DNA from: DATFCK01 sp963728975
Lineage (GTDB): Bacteria; Verrucomicrobiota; Verrucomicrobiia; Chthoniobacterales; UBA10450
Reading direction: 5' to 3'
NCBI GenBank assembly: GCA_963728975.1
Contig: CAVSMF010000001.1
Coordinates: 992,001-1,056,000, forward strand
DNA: 64,000 bases
Shown: one piece after another, positions 33,854 to 42,788 of the stretch
Layout of the letters: each line of letters begins with the position of its first letter
Numbering within the stretch: position 1 is the first letter of the stretch
Notes under the pieces: generated by a model
What the model saw: only the letters and a program-made list of their open reading frames with translations
Databases searched by the model: none
Told to the model about the DNA's origin: nothing
Program-made: the position numbers and the translations under genes

Positions 33854-34867
33854 TCACAACCCGTCCGCGATCTCCCGCACCAGGGTCGGGCCGCCGAATA
33901 TGTACCCGGTGTAAAGCTGGATGAGCTTGGCTCCCGCTTCCATCTTTTCCCGCGCCGACCCGAGGTCAAAAATGCCTCCGCTGGCAACTACCGGCAGAGC
34001 GGATCGAGCCGTAATCTCGCGCACCAGGGCCGTGGACTTTTCCCCCAACGGGACTCCGCTCAGCCCACCCTCCTGGTTGCTTTCGCCCGGAATCGCCGAG
34101 TGATCGAGCGTTGTATTCGTCGCAACAATTCCGGCGATCCGATTCTCGGAACACACTGCCAGAATCTCTTCCAACTCCCGCACGGACAGATCCGGCGAGA
34201 CTTTTACCAGCACCGGTTTATTCGCCCGGTTCTCCTCGTCAACGGCGCGAAGCAGCGTGGTCAAGGCCTTATGTTCCTGCAACGAGCGCAGCCCGGGCGT
34301 GTTCGGCGAGCTTACATTCAGGACAACGTAATCGGCGAATTTCTGAAGCCGCCGGAACGAATGCAAATAATCAGCCGGCGCCTGGTCCAGCGGGGTTGTC
34401 TTTGATTTGCCGATATTAATGCCTACCGGCACCTTCGGCCACCGACCACGCTCCTGCCAGCGGCGCAATCGATTGGCCACGATATCGGCTCCGTCGTTGT
34501 TAAACCCAAGACGGTTGATCAGCGCTTGCTGCTGGGGAAAGCGGAAAATTCTCGGTCGGGGATTACCCGGTTGCGGTTTGGCCGTGACCGTGCCGATCTC
34601 TATAAAACCGAAGCCGAGCGCGGCCCAGGCCGGCAGGGCGAGGCCATTCTTGTCGAACCCGGCCGCCAGACCGATTGGGTTGGGAAAAGTGACGCCGAAA
34701 ACGGTTGTTGGCTTGATCGAAGGTTGGATGCGCTGGAAGGCTCGCAGGAGCAGATCGATTTGGGACGCGGCGCCGAGCAGGCCGATGGCAAGGTTATGGG
34801 CCGTTTCCGGATCAAGCAGGAAGAGAAGCGGCCTGACGAATTTGCGATAAGCCTCTCGAGAGATCAT
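33854..34867 (-). CDS. pyrD: Dihydroorotate dehydrogenase (class 2, quinone-linked)
   Basis: 337 residues from ATG 34867, which overlaps the mnmE stop (ATGA); the frame extends into mnmE but the family N-terminus (REAYRKFVRPLLFLLDPETAHNLAI) starts here. The amphipathic N-terminal extension typical of membrane-associated class 2 enzymes is present. FMN site: NPIGLAAGFDKNG near 58-70, INRLGFNNDG near 110, and the catalytic Ser in NVSSPNTPGLR near 175; Gly-rich phosphate loop VASGGIFD near 290. Oxidises dihydroorotate in pyrimidine synthesis and feeds electrons to quinone. Confidence 0.95.
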   Translation of the reverse strand: MISREAYRKFVRPLLFLLDPETAHNLAIGLLGAASQIDLLLRAFQRIQPSIKPTTVFGVTFPNPIGLAAGFDKNGLALPAWAALGFGFIEIGTVTAKPQPGNPRPRIFRFPQQQALINRLGFNNDGADIVANRLRRWQERGRWPKVPVGINIGKSKTTPLDQAPADYLHSFRRLQKFADYVVLNVSSPNTPGLRSLQEHKALTTLLRAVDEENRANKPVLVKVSPDLSVRELEEILAVCSENRIAGIVATNTTLDHSAIPGESNQEGGLSGVPLGEKSTALVREITARSALPVVASGGIFDLGSAREKMEAGAKLIQLYTGYIFGGPTLVREIADGL

Positions 34868-36201
34868 TTCCCGATGCAGAACTGGCCAAAGATCGAGTCG
34901 AGCACGTCTTCCACATCGATTTCGCCAATTACTTCGCCGACCGCGCGCAGGGCGGCATTCAAATCCACGGCAACATATTCGGGCGGCATTCGTCCCATGG
35001 CCTCGCCCGCAGTCCGGCAGGATTCGAGAGCTCGGCGCAGACACTCGCGATGCCGGGCATTGATGGCCAGGGCGTTGTCGGGTCGCAAATTTCCATGAGT
35101 GATCCGGTTAAAAAGCTCCTCCTCCAGCTGCGGCAATCCTTCTCCGGTTAGGCAAGAAATGCGCAGCCCGCAAAGATTTTTCCAGTCGCCATGTTCGGGC
35201 AGATCGCTCTTGTTTAGAATGACGATTTCAGCGCCGCTTGAGCGACTGTCAAAATCGTCCGGTTTAGCTGCAGTGCGGTCGGCCATGTGGAGTCGGACAT
35301 CTGCGCTCAGGAGCGACTTCTCGGTCCGGTTGACTCCTTCAACCTCGATCCGGTCGCTCGAGCCCCGCAAACCGGCGGTATCGACCAGACGAACCGGAAT
35401 TCCGCGGAGATTAATCGCCTCCTCGATGGTGTCCCGGGTTGTGCCATGAATTTCGCTCACAATCACCCGTTCATGGCCCACCAATCGATTCAGTAAACTT
35501 GATTTCCCGGCGTTGGTCGGTCCGTAAATTACCACCCGGACCCCGTCTCGAAGAATTCTCCCCTGATCGGCGGTATCGAGCAGATCGGAAATCGCGCCGG
35601 AAATAGACCGGAGTTTCTCCTGCAACTGGCTGGGCGAACCAGAGTCAATCCCCTCCTCCGGAAAATCGATGGACGCTTCGAGTTGAGCAAGAAGGGCAAT
35701 CAGAGCGTCGCGAACGATTTTGACTTTGTGTCCAAGGCGGCCTTCGAGCTGCTCGGCGGCGGAGCGCAAGGCCAGATCGGTTCTGGCGCGGATCAGGTCG
35801 ATCACTGCTTCCGCCTGGGTGAGGTCCATTTTCCCATTGAGAAATGCGCGCTCGGTAAACTCGCCCGGACGCGCCCCCCGCGCCCCGGCCCGGAGACAAG
35901 CTTCAAGGACCTTTGCCGCAATCAACGTTCCGCCGTGGCAACTGATCTCGACCAGATCTTCTCCGGTGTAACTGCCCGGAGCCCGATGCACAGCCATCAG
36001 GACCTGGTCAATGACGCGACCCGCCCAATCGACCATTTGGCCAAAATGTTGGACATGGGAGGCGAAGGCCGAGGGGTTTTCTTTTCCCTTAAAGATTTTA
36101 TCGGCAAGTCGAATCGCGCCCGGGCCCGAGATGCGGACCAGGGCGATCGCGCCTTCACCTGCGGGCGTAGAAATGGCGGCGACGGTATCGAAATCGGTCA
36201 T
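34864..36201 (-). CDS. mnmE: tRNA uridine-5-carboxymethylaminomethyl modification GTPase
   Basis: 445 residues. N-terminal folate-binding domain (DTVAAISTPAGEGAIALVRISG), helical domain split by the G domain: G1 GPTNAGKSSLLN near 222, G3 DTAGLRGSSDRIEVEG near 270, G4 NKSD near 330. Ends with the invariant FCIGK, whose Cys is functionally required. With MnmG it modifies the wobble uridine of certain tRNAs. Middle gene of hisC-mnmE-pyrD on the reverse strand. Confidence 0.97.
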   Translation of the reverse strand: MTDFDTVAAISTPAGEGAIALVRISGPGAIRLADKIFKGKENPSAFASHVQHFGQMVDWAGRVIDQVLMAVHRAPGSYTGEDLVEISCHGGTLIAAKVLEACLRAGARGARPGEFTERAFLNGKMDLTQAEAVIDLIRARTDLALRSAAEQLEGRLGHKVKIVRDALIALLAQLEASIDFPEEGIDSGSPSQLQEKLRSISGAISDLLDTADQGRILRDGVRVVIYGPTNAGKSSLLNRLVGHERVIVSEIHGTTRDTIEEAINLRGIPVRLVDTAGLRGSSDRIEVEGVNRTEKSLLSADVRLHMADRTAAKPDDFDSRSSGAEIVILNKSDLPEHGDWKNLCGLRISCLTGEGLPQLEEELFNRITHGNLRPDNALAINARHRECLRRALESCRTAGEAMGRMPPEYVAVDLNAALRAVGEVIGEIDVEDVLDSIFGQFCIGK

Positions 36202-36245
36202 CTTTTATCTCTTACTCCAGGCAAGGTTACGGTTGGTCCGCCATT

Positions 36246-37355
36246 TCAACTCGCAGCCCGCGAATCCAGGATCTCCTCGAGTGCTGCGATGCATTTCTCG
36301 TTCTGCTCCATTGTCCCGACCGAAATGCGAACCCATTCCGTTAATCCATAGCCTTTGAGCGGGCGGACGATGATTTTCTTCGCCAGCAGCTTCTTGAAAA
36401 CTTCGGCTCCATTGCCCACGTTCACCATCACGAAATTTGCCGCCGCCGGCACAAATAGCAGCTTGATCGCGGCGAACCGCTCCTGCAGATAGGCCCGCCC
36501 GGCATCGACCATCTTCTTGGTTTTATCTTGATGCTCCTGATCGCGGAGGGCGGCCAGAGCGCCCGCTTGCCCGATCGAATTTACGTTGAACGGCTCGCGC
36601 GCTTTCTGCAAAACCTGGATCAGCTCGGGATCGGCGATTCCGTAGCCGACACGCAGTCCGGCCAGCCCGTGAATCTTGGAAAACGTGCGCAGAACGACAA
36701 CATTTTTGCGCTGGCGAACGTGGCCAAGTGTGTCCGGCGGATGGTCGAGAAATTCGAAATAGGCTTCGTCAAAAACGGTGACGATGCGGTCCGGCACCCG
36801 GGATATCAGCCCATCAATTTTCGCCGACGGGACTAACGCTCCGGTTGGGTTATTCGGATTGGCGATAAATAGCAGCCTCGTTTTCGGCGTGATCGCGCCG
36901 ATCATCGCTTCGATTTCCTGTTCGAAATTCGGAGCGGCGGCCTCGATCGTCCGCGCCCCAAAAAGCGTCGCGATAATCTTGTAAGCAATGAAAGCGTATT
37001 GAGAGGTAACAACCTCGTCGCCCGGTTTCAAGAACCCGTGACACAGAAATTCAATGATTTCATTGGAGCCGTTGCCGAGAATGATATTTTCCCGGGCGAG
37101 CCCGAGCTTTTCGGCCAGGGCGCCTCGCAGATAGTAGCTGCCGCCGTCGGGATAAAGCTGAGCGGTTTCGAGCTCGCGCTGCATGGCTTTGAGCGCTTTT
37201 GGCGATGGGCCGAGGGGATTTTCATTGGAGGCGAGCTTTACAATTTCCGCAGGATCGACATTCAATTCGCGCGCCGTTTCCTCGATTGGTTTGCCCGGTT
37301 CGTAGACGACAAGATCGCGCAATTGCGGGTTGGCCAGGTCCCAGATCGCTTTCAT
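36246..37355 (-). CDS. hisC: Histidinol-phosphate aminotransferase
   Basis: 369 residues from ATG 37355; longer frames upstream add non-homologous residues. Fold type I PLP enzyme: LASNENPLGPSPKAL near residues 40-54, LFIANPNNPTGALVP near 160, VFDEAYFEF near 195, and PLP Lys in VLRTFSKIHGLAGLRVGYG near 222. Transfers amino groups in histidine synthesis, sometimes also for aromatic amino acids. It stands 44 bases before mnmE; no other his gene is nearby. Confidence 0.92.
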   Translation of the reverse strand: MKAIWDLANPQLRDLVVYEPGKPIEETARELNVDPAEIVKLASNENPLGPSPKALKAMQRELETAQLYPDGGSYYLRGALAEKLGLARENIILGNGSNEIIEFLCHGFLKPGDEVVTSQYAFIAYKIIATLFGARTIEAAAPNFEQEIEAMIGAITPKTRLLFIANPNNPTGALVPSAKIDGLISRVPDRIVTVFDEAYFEFLDHPPDTLGHVRQRKNVVVLRTFSKIHGLAGLRVGYGIADPELIQVLQKAREPFNVNSIGQAGALAALRDQEHQDKTKKMVDAGRAYLQERFAAIKLLFVPAAANFVMVNVGNGAEVFKKLLAKKIIVRPLKGYGLTEWVRISVGTMEQNEKCIAALEEILDSRAAS

Positions 37356-37474
37356 GGCGACAGAGTAAATGGAAGTAGGGCAAGTTTCCAACCCGCTGGT
37401 TGCGAGGCGATGCAAAATCAACTCCGGAACAAAAAGCTGTTCAGGGGCGTTGATCTGTCTCAATTTCCGCCCAT

Positions 37475-37816
37475 ATGAACAGCCTTCATTTTTTGAACGA
37501 GCTCCAGATCTACGGGCTCACGGTCACACCCTGGAAAATCATCGGCTGGGTCGGGGCCGGCACTTTTGGAGCGCGCTTTCTCATCCAATGGATCGCTTCG
37601 GAGCGGGCCCGGAAAAGTGTAATCCCGTTCGGATTCTGGGAATGCAGCGCGCTCGGTTCGCTGCTTTTGCTCACCTACTTTGCGATCTATCGGCGCGATT
37701 CGGTGGGGGTGCTTCAGAATTTACTGCCATTGCCAATTTATTTGCGGAACCTTTACTTCCGTTATACCCACCATCACACTCGCCATCCGGGAGCCGAACC
37801 GCGGGTGGAAGAGTGA
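37475..37816 (+). CDS. LAB_N (lipid-A-disaccharide synthase N-terminal-like) membrane protein
   Basis: 113 residues with three hydrophobic segments. IGWVGAGTFGARFLIQWIASER near residues 22-44 and SVIPFGFWECSALGSLLLLTYFAIYRRD near 48-76 form the LAB_N signature, followed by LQNLLPLPIYLRNL. Proteins of this group accompany lipid A or undecaprenyl-linked sugar modification (small-multidrug-resistance-like folds). Divergent from hisC; 41 bases before the desulfurase gene. Confidence 0.85.
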   Translation: MNSLHFLNELQIYGLTVTPWKIIGWVGAGTFGARFLIQWIASERARKSVIPFGFWECSALGSLLLLTYFAIYRRDSVGVLQNLLPLPIYLRNLYFRYTHHHTRHPGAEPRVEE

Positions 37817-37857
37817 TTTACCCCGGGGGGGCGGCGGGTATCCTAGACTCGACTGCG

Positions 37858-39018
37858 ATGAGCGAGACCGAAATCGTCTATCTGGATAACAACGCTACCA
37901 CCCGGGTCGATCCTTCGGTGCTCGAGGAAATGCTTCCCTTCCTGAGCCGATCCTATGGCAACCCGTCCAGCGGATACAGATTCGGCACCGAGGCGCGTCT
38001 TGCCATCGACCTGGCCCGCGAGCGCCTGGCTGCCCTGTTAGGCTGCCGGCCGACGGAAATCGTATTCACCAGTTGCGGGACCGAGGCGAACAACACCGCA
38101 ATCAATTCCGCTCTTCAATTCCAACCGGCTGGTAAACATATCGTCACCACCGCGGTCGAACACAGCGCGGTCCGGCGCCATTGTCAGGAGTTAGCTAAAA
38201 GAGGTTGCGAGATAACTTTCCTCGAAGTCGATAGGGAAGGGCGTCTCGACCTGGACCAGTTGGAAGCCGTTATTCGCCCCGACACTGCAATCGTCTCAAT
38301 CATGTGGGCCAACAACGAAACCGGCGTTTTGTTTCCGATCCACCAGATCGCCGCCATCTGCCAGGCCAAACAGGTCCTGTTTCACAGCGATGCCGTGCAG
38401 ACAATCGGTAAGATTCCGGTCTGCCTCGGAGATTCGGGTCCTAATTTTCTTTCGCTTTCGGCTCACAAGTTTTATGGTCCGAAAGGAGTCGGCGCTCTTT
38501 ATGTAAGCAGCCACACCCGACTGGTTCCGTCACTCATTGGAGGGGGTCAGGAGGGAGGCCGGCGGGCCGGAACTGAAAATGTCGCTTCCATCGCCGGGCT
38601 CGGTAAAGCAGCTGAACGCGCAGGCCAATTCCTCGGCGAAGAGGAAAGGAAGGTCCGTCCGATGCGGGATTGCTTCGAAAAGGCGATTGCCGAAAGACTG
38701 CCCGATATTCAAATCAATGGAGGATGCGCGCCCCGGTTGCCGAATACGTCGAACATCTCCTTTCCCGGAACCGACTCTGCAGCGGCGTTACTGTTGCTGG
38801 ATCAACAGGGAATCTGTTGCTCGGCCGGTTCGGCCTGCCGGACCGGCTCGACTGATGGTTCGCATGTTCTGGCGGCGATGGGGGCAGCGGAGGCCCAGCT
38901 CCGCGGCAGCTTGCGATTTTCTTTCGGCCGGTTCAATTCCGATCTCGATCTGGAAAGAGCGATCGAAGTCGTCCCGCCAGTGATCGAGAAACTGCGGCGC
39001 CTAGCTCCATCCGGCTGA
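37858..39018 (+). CDS. Cysteine desulfurase (NifS/IscS family)
   Basis: 386 residues from ATG 37858. YLDNNATTRVDPSVLEEMLPF at the start, FTSCGTEANNTAIN near 70, the PLP Lys in SLSAHKFYGPKGVGAL near 207, and the catalytic Cys in ICCSAGSACRTGSTDGSHVL near 325-344. The loop (CSAGSAC) is class I like. Removes sulfur from cysteine for Fe-S cluster or thionucleoside synthesis. The mnmE gene close by would use thio-modification partners, but no iscU or mnmA gene is seen. A longer frame beginning upstream runs through the LAB_N gene and is spurious. Confidence 0.93.
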   Translation: MSETEIVYLDNNATTRVDPSVLEEMLPFLSRSYGNPSSGYRFGTEARLAIDLARERLAALLGCRPTEIVFTSCGTEANNTAINSALQFQPAGKHIVTTAVEHSAVRRHCQELAKRGCEITFLEVDREGRLDLDQLEAVIRPDTAIVSIMWANNETGVLFPIHQIAAICQAKQVLFHSDAVQTIGKIPVCLGDSGPNFLSLSAHKFYGPKGVGALYVSSHTRLVPSLIGGGQEGGRRAGTENVASIAGLGKAAERAGQFLGEEERKVRPMRDCFEKAIAERLPDIQINGGCAPRLPNTSNISFPGTDSAAALLLLDQQGICCSAGSACRTGSTDGSHVLAAMGAAEAQLRGSLRFSFGRFNSDLDLERAIEVVPPVIEKLRRLAPSG

Positions 39019-39183
39019 TCAGGAAAAGGGCCCGACCCGGGTGTCACCTTCGGTCATTCGGAGGCCGGATCGCTGGTCCTCAAACTGTTCCTATCATGGA
39101 CGATAAAAAAGCGAAGGGCGGCCCGAAACGAGTCCGGGCCGCCCCCATTCAGTTTTGCTGCCTAACGGCAGAACAATTTCGCT

Positions 39184-40611
39184 TTAGTGACGGGAAGGCG
39201 CGCAGAGCTTGCCTGCATTGTAATTGTAGAGGACCGTGAAGGTCTTCAGGAATTGGCACCAGGCAATGCTTCTTGAGCTGAGCCTGCACCCTAGCTGGTA
39301 TCGGCAAAGGAACTGGTCCGCCGAAGCAATCGCGCCATCGACGCAACTGTGGTCGTTGTTGCAGCAAAGGATGTTCAGTTTTGCCGCGGCCAATTCTGCC
39401 GCCAGCAGAAAGGTCACATCGCCGCAATCTCTGTTAGCGCAGATGTTGGAGGCATCCCCTATGGTGTAGGTCTTGCAACCAAGCTTGAGGCTGCTCACAC
39501 AGATCTCGTTCGGATGAGTAATCCAGTAGATAGGTGTTACGACCCCTACACACGGAGTTGCCGTGGGCGTGGGCGTCGGCGTGGGTGTCGGAGTCGGGTT
39601 CGGGCACTGGATGTCGAAGTTAAAGTCGCCAAAGTGGTTGGCCTCACTGCTGTTCAACAGAGTGCAGCCCGAGGTCGGCTGGCTAACTACATCCCAAACA
39701 AACCAACCGGAAGCCCCAGGATTGCCATTTTTCCCGTTGGCGCCGTCACCGACCTGGAAGCAGTGCATCGTCGGGGCGACGCTGAGAACAGCGCCGGCGT
39801 AGGCACCGGTACCGGTGAAGGTTCCGCTGAAGTTGGTATAGTAGTGCCAAGTCGATGGATCGATAGTTCCCGCGGTGGGGCAAGGGGTTGCCGTCGGGTC
39901 CGGCGGATTCGAGTCCGGCGGATTTACATAGCAGCAACGATCCAGCTCCAGGAACGGGTTACCCGGACAGACATTGGCGAAGTTTGAATCAGTCGCTTCC
40001 GCCCGGCCTGTGAAGGTAACATCCAAATCGAAGCCATGGCCCGGCTGGAGCAGGCTTTCAATGTGGCCGGTAAGATGCGCTGTACCTGCGACAAGGTCCT
40101 CTTGGAACGACCCTGCAGGGCTGAATACGTATTTGAAGCCGTCCGTGCAGTCAGGAAGCGGCGTGCAGGAGTCCGCGCCGACAAGGTAAACGGCGTGACC
40201 CGCAAAGCATCCGTCCGGAAATGGATAACACTGACTCGCTTCCGCTGCCACAACATTGCACACCATCGGGGTTGGAGTGGGTGTCGGAGTTGGCGTCGGG
40301 GTGGGTGTCGGCGTCGGGGTGGGTGTCGGTGTCGGCTTCGGTGTCGCTGTGGGACACGGAGTTGGCTTTGGGGTCGCCGTGGGACACGGCGTTGGCTTGG
40401 GAGTCGGCTTTGGCGTCGCCGTGGGACACGGCGTTGGCTTGGGAGTTGGCTTTGGCGTCGCCGTGGGACACGGAGTTGGCCTTGGTGTTGGCGTCGGCGA
40501 GTAATGATAAGTGTGCCCCCAGGCAAAGGCCGACGGGGTGGCTAAGGCAAAGCCGGTAGCCAAGATTACTGCAACCAAACGGTTTACTACTGAATTGACG
40601 GTGGTGGACAT
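39184..40611 (-). CDS. Secreted Cys-rich protein with Thr/Pro repeat stalk
   Basis: 475 residues: signal peptide (VILATGFALATPSAFA), then a stalk of repeated PTPCPTATPKPTPK units and pure TP dipeptides (residues about 38-115), a Cys-containing domain (about 118-345), a second short TP stretch (about 347-362) and a C-terminal Cys-rich domain (about 365-475) with CC and many paired Cys. Probably exported and disulfide-bonded, cell-surface or released. No enzymatic motif recognised. The stalk DNA is a tandem repeat (40256-40504). Confidence 0.75.
   Translation of the reverse strand: MSTTVNSVVNRLVAVILATGFALATPSAFAWGHTYHYSPTPTPRPTPCPTATPKPTPKPTPCPTATPKPTPKPTPCPTATPKPTPCPTATPKPTPTPTPTPTPTPTPTPTPTPTPMVCNVVAAEASQCYPFPDGCFAGHAVYLVGADSCTPLPDCTDGFKYVFSPAGSFQEDLVAGTAHLTGHIESLLQPGHGFDLDVTFTGRAEATDSNFANVCPGNPFLELDRCCYVNPPDSNPPDPTATPCPTAGTIDPSTWHYYTNFSGTFTGTGAYAGAVLSVAPTMHCFQVGDGANGKNGNPGASGWFVWDVVSQPTSGCTLLNSSEANHFGDFNFDIQCPNPTPTPTPTPTPTATPCVGVVTPIYWITHPNEICVSSLKLGCKTYTIGDASNICANRDCGDVTFLLAAELAAAKLNILCCNNDHSCVDGAIASADQFLCRYQLGCRLSSRSIAWCQFLKTFTVLYNYNAGKLCAPSRH
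40256..40504. repeat. Tandem repeats encoding the Thr/Pro stalk
   Basis: Units of 42 or 24 bases around GTGGGACACGGCGTTGGC plus a run of six-base GTGTCGG/GTTGGC-like units. Codes for the PTPCPTATPKPTPK stalk of the reverse-strand gene; likely length-variable. Confidence 0.8.
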
Positions 40612-41124
40612 AGCAATATTGTTTTTAGTTATTATGGATGATCGTCTAGGGGGATGTAATCCTACGGCCCCAAAATGAACGAAAAGACTTAGTTTTGTTT
40701 CGTTTGCCTTTCCTTGGATTACATTTTTCTAATGCAAATAAAGCCACAAAATGGCAGTAACTGTCAATATTATATATTCAAACTTCACCTAAATTTTCAG
40801 GCTCTAATGAAAACTGCCGGGTTATCCCCTGGAACCTGGCCCAAAATCAACGGTTGGGACCCGCCAGTACCAGCCCCTTGGGAGCTGTTTTTGCGAGAAA
40901 CTCTGGATAGTTAACCGCCGCGTTACAGCGCTCCGGTGCTCGTTCGCCGCAAATCAAGCGGCTAAAATCCGGCCCTCGGTTTAATCGAAAAATTTCGGAA
41001 AAACCCTGGAACGGCTGCCATTTGAGCTGGGCTCGACTGTTGGCTTCAGCTCCGGTCGCGAGCAGTTGTAGCCACCCTCTTTCTAAGTTACGTCAGGCAC
41101 GGTCTTAGCTCCTGATCCGACGCT
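40612..41124. other. 513-base intergenic region with nested inverted repeat
   Basis: Relatively AT-rich spacer between the divergent secreted-protein and pilT-like genes. It holds a nine-base perfect inverted repeat ATGTAATCC (40654-40662) / GGATTACAT (40716-40724) enclosing AACGAAA (40678-40684) / TTTCGTT (40698-40704). This lies 43-113 bases upstream of the secreted-protein ATG. A 66-codon frame at 40714 has no ribosome site or homology and is not called. The remainder, 40915-41124, shows nothing recognisable. Confidence 0.55.
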
Positions 41125-42333
41125 ATGGATAAGAAGACGGTTGACGCCCTGCTTACGAGCATGGTTGAGAGTCAAAAAGGAATCTCCGACTTGCTTTTTA
41201 TCGAGGGAAAGCCGCCCCTGGTCGATGCATATGGTCGTCTCCACGAGTTTCCGATCGACACCAAGGAGTCTTTACTCACGGCTGACCTGATCAAGCAACT
41301 GGCCGACCGGATCCTCGGAGGCAACGAACATTTGCTAGCCACTTTCGCGGCAACGGGCTCGTGCGATACCAGCTACGATATTCCCGGGATGGTTCGGTTG
41401 CGGGTAAATATCTATAGACGCAACGGCCGCCACGCCATCGTCATGCGGCGATTTCCTTCCGAGATTCCTACCCTGGAAAAATTGGGTTTATCCCCCGTTT
41501 TCTGGGAGCTGGCCAAGGAAAAGAACGGAATCATTTTAGTGACCGGGGCCGCCGGTAGCGGCAAAACGACCACCCTTGCCGCCCTGGTCAATCAGCTCAA
41601 TCAAACGGAAGCGATTCATATCCTTACCCTCGAGGATCCGATTGAATTTCTGCACCCCCACGGCCGCGCCGCCATTAGCCAACGCGAGTTGGGGAAGGAT
41701 TTTCCAAGTTTTGCCGCCGGATTACGCGTGGCATTGCGACAGGCGCCGAAAGTCATTTTGGTCGGCGAAATTCGGGATCGAGAAACAATGGAAATCGCGA
41801 TGACTGCCTCCGAGACGGGACATCTCGTTCTCAGCACTCTGCACACGGTCAACGCAGGTCAAACCATTAGCCGCGTTCTTGGCTTCTTCAGCCGCGACGA
41901 AGAAGTCCAAATCCGCCAAAGATTATCGGAAACAGTGCGATTCATCGTGAGTCAACGGTTGGTCGCCAAAGTGAACGGCAAACGCCTGCTCGTAACCGAG
42001 GTCCTGGGAAGTAATCTTCGAACCCGCGAAGCCATTCGCTACGGGGAAGCGGAAGGCAAAACTTTCAACGAGATCATCGAAGCCGGTTCCAATCTCGGTT
42101 GGCATACCTTCGATCAATCGCTATTGAACGCTCGCGAAGCCAACCTGATCGCCGACGACATCGTTCTAACTTACAGCACGAGTAAAGCGAAGGTCCGCCA
42201 GGCCCTTGACCAGCTTCATAAGCGACTTGGATTAGCCCAGGACCGCACTACCTCGGGTCTGAAACTCGATATTGTTCAGCCGGTCAAGCTGGGTCCCGCG
42301 CCGGTTCCTTCCGAGACGGCGGTCGACGCCTGA
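41125..42333 (+). CDS. PilT-type twitching motility / retraction ATPase
   Basis: 402 residues. Walker A VTGAAGSGKTTTLAAL near 137-152, Asp box ILTLEDPIEF near 168, Walker B KVILVGEIRDRETM near 208, His box TGHLVLSTLHT near 230-240. Hexameric ATPase that depolymerises type IV pili. The AIRNLIRE motif typical of PilT C-terminus is not evident, so it may be a PilU-like or divergent paralog. No other pilus gene lies near, as is common for pilT paralogs. Confidence 0.88.
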   Translation: MDKKTVDALLTSMVESQKGISDLLFIEGKPPLVDAYGRLHEFPIDTKESLLTADLIKQLADRILGGNEHLLATFAATGSCDTSYDIPGMVRLRVNIYRRNGRHAIVMRRFPSEIPTLEKLGLSPVFWELAKEKNGIILVTGAAGSGKTTTLAALVNQLNQTEAIHILTLEDPIEFLHPHGRAAISQRELGKDFPSFAAGLRVALRQAPKVILVGEIRDRETMEIAMTASETGHLVLSTLHTVNAGQTISRVLGFFSRDEEVQIRQRLSETVRFIVSQRLVAKVNGKRLLVTEVLGSNLRTREAIRYGEAEGKTFNEIIEAGSNLGWHTFDQSLLNAREANLIADDIVLTYSTSKAKVRQALDQLHKRLGLAQDRTTSGLKLDIVQPVKLGPAPVPSETAVDA

Positions 42334-42430
42334 TATTGGCGGGGGGAAGCGAGGGTTCAAACCCGCTAGATAAATAGCACATCTGCCCGCGCGGCTCCGG
42401 TTTCGTTCTCAAGATAAACTGTCTTGGAAG

Positions 42431-42456
42431 CCAAGAAACGCACAGGGTCCGACAAA
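42431..42456. repeat. Dispersed intergenic motif, copy A
   Basis: CCAAGAAACGCACAGGGTCC followed by GACAAA. Resembles copies at 48415, 48712 and 50573, with the pattern CCAAGAA, two variable, G, variable, CAG, variable centre, CAA. It lies in the 432-base gap before the small ORF at 42588. Confidence 0.45.
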
Positions 42457-42587
42457 CCGTGCAGAGTATTCGGGCGTTGGCGGTGCAGAATACAACCACT
42501 GCCGGCATCGAGAACCGGGCCCAGACTGCCACGTCCCGGTTGTCACATGTCAAAAGCAGCATCAAATTACTTACGGAGGTGCAGAAG

Positions 42588-42788
42588 ATGAAAAGCAAAG
42601 TCAGAACAACCGAGCGAAGAACCAGCCGTTATCACTCACCGCCAAACGCAAACGAGCGACCTGGCAGGAGCCTGCCGCATGTCCAAGTCTTGCATCGCGG
42701 CGGCCCGCGCGAATTTTCCTGCGGGATCGACGATGCCCGGGCTCTCTTGGTGGAGGAATCTCTGGATGAACGAGAAAAAAGAGGCTGA
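42588..42788 (+). CDS. Small ORF, possibly coding
   Basis: 66 codons from ATG 42588, with a good ribosome site (GGAGGT, nine bases upstream). The product is basic and hydrophilic (KSKVRTTERRTSRYH, then DDARALLVEESLDEREKRG). It overlaps the first 23 bases of the cyclic-nucleotide-binding gene. No family recognised; the ribosome site and position are the only support. The rest of the gap from 42334 holds motif copy A and nothing else seen. Confidence 0.35.
   Translation: MKSKVRTTERRTSRYHSPPNANERPGRSLPHVQVLHRGGPREFSCGIDDARALLVEESLDEREKRG

Noticed and set aside
40714..40914. 66-codon frame in the gap before the pilT-like gene
   Set aside because: No ribosome site, no homology and it crosses the inverted repeat arm; more likely non-coding.
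42340..42375. tRNA-like T-arm (GGTTCAAACCC)
   Set aside because: The acceptor and anticodon stems cannot be formed; the upstream bases are the end of the pilT-like gene.
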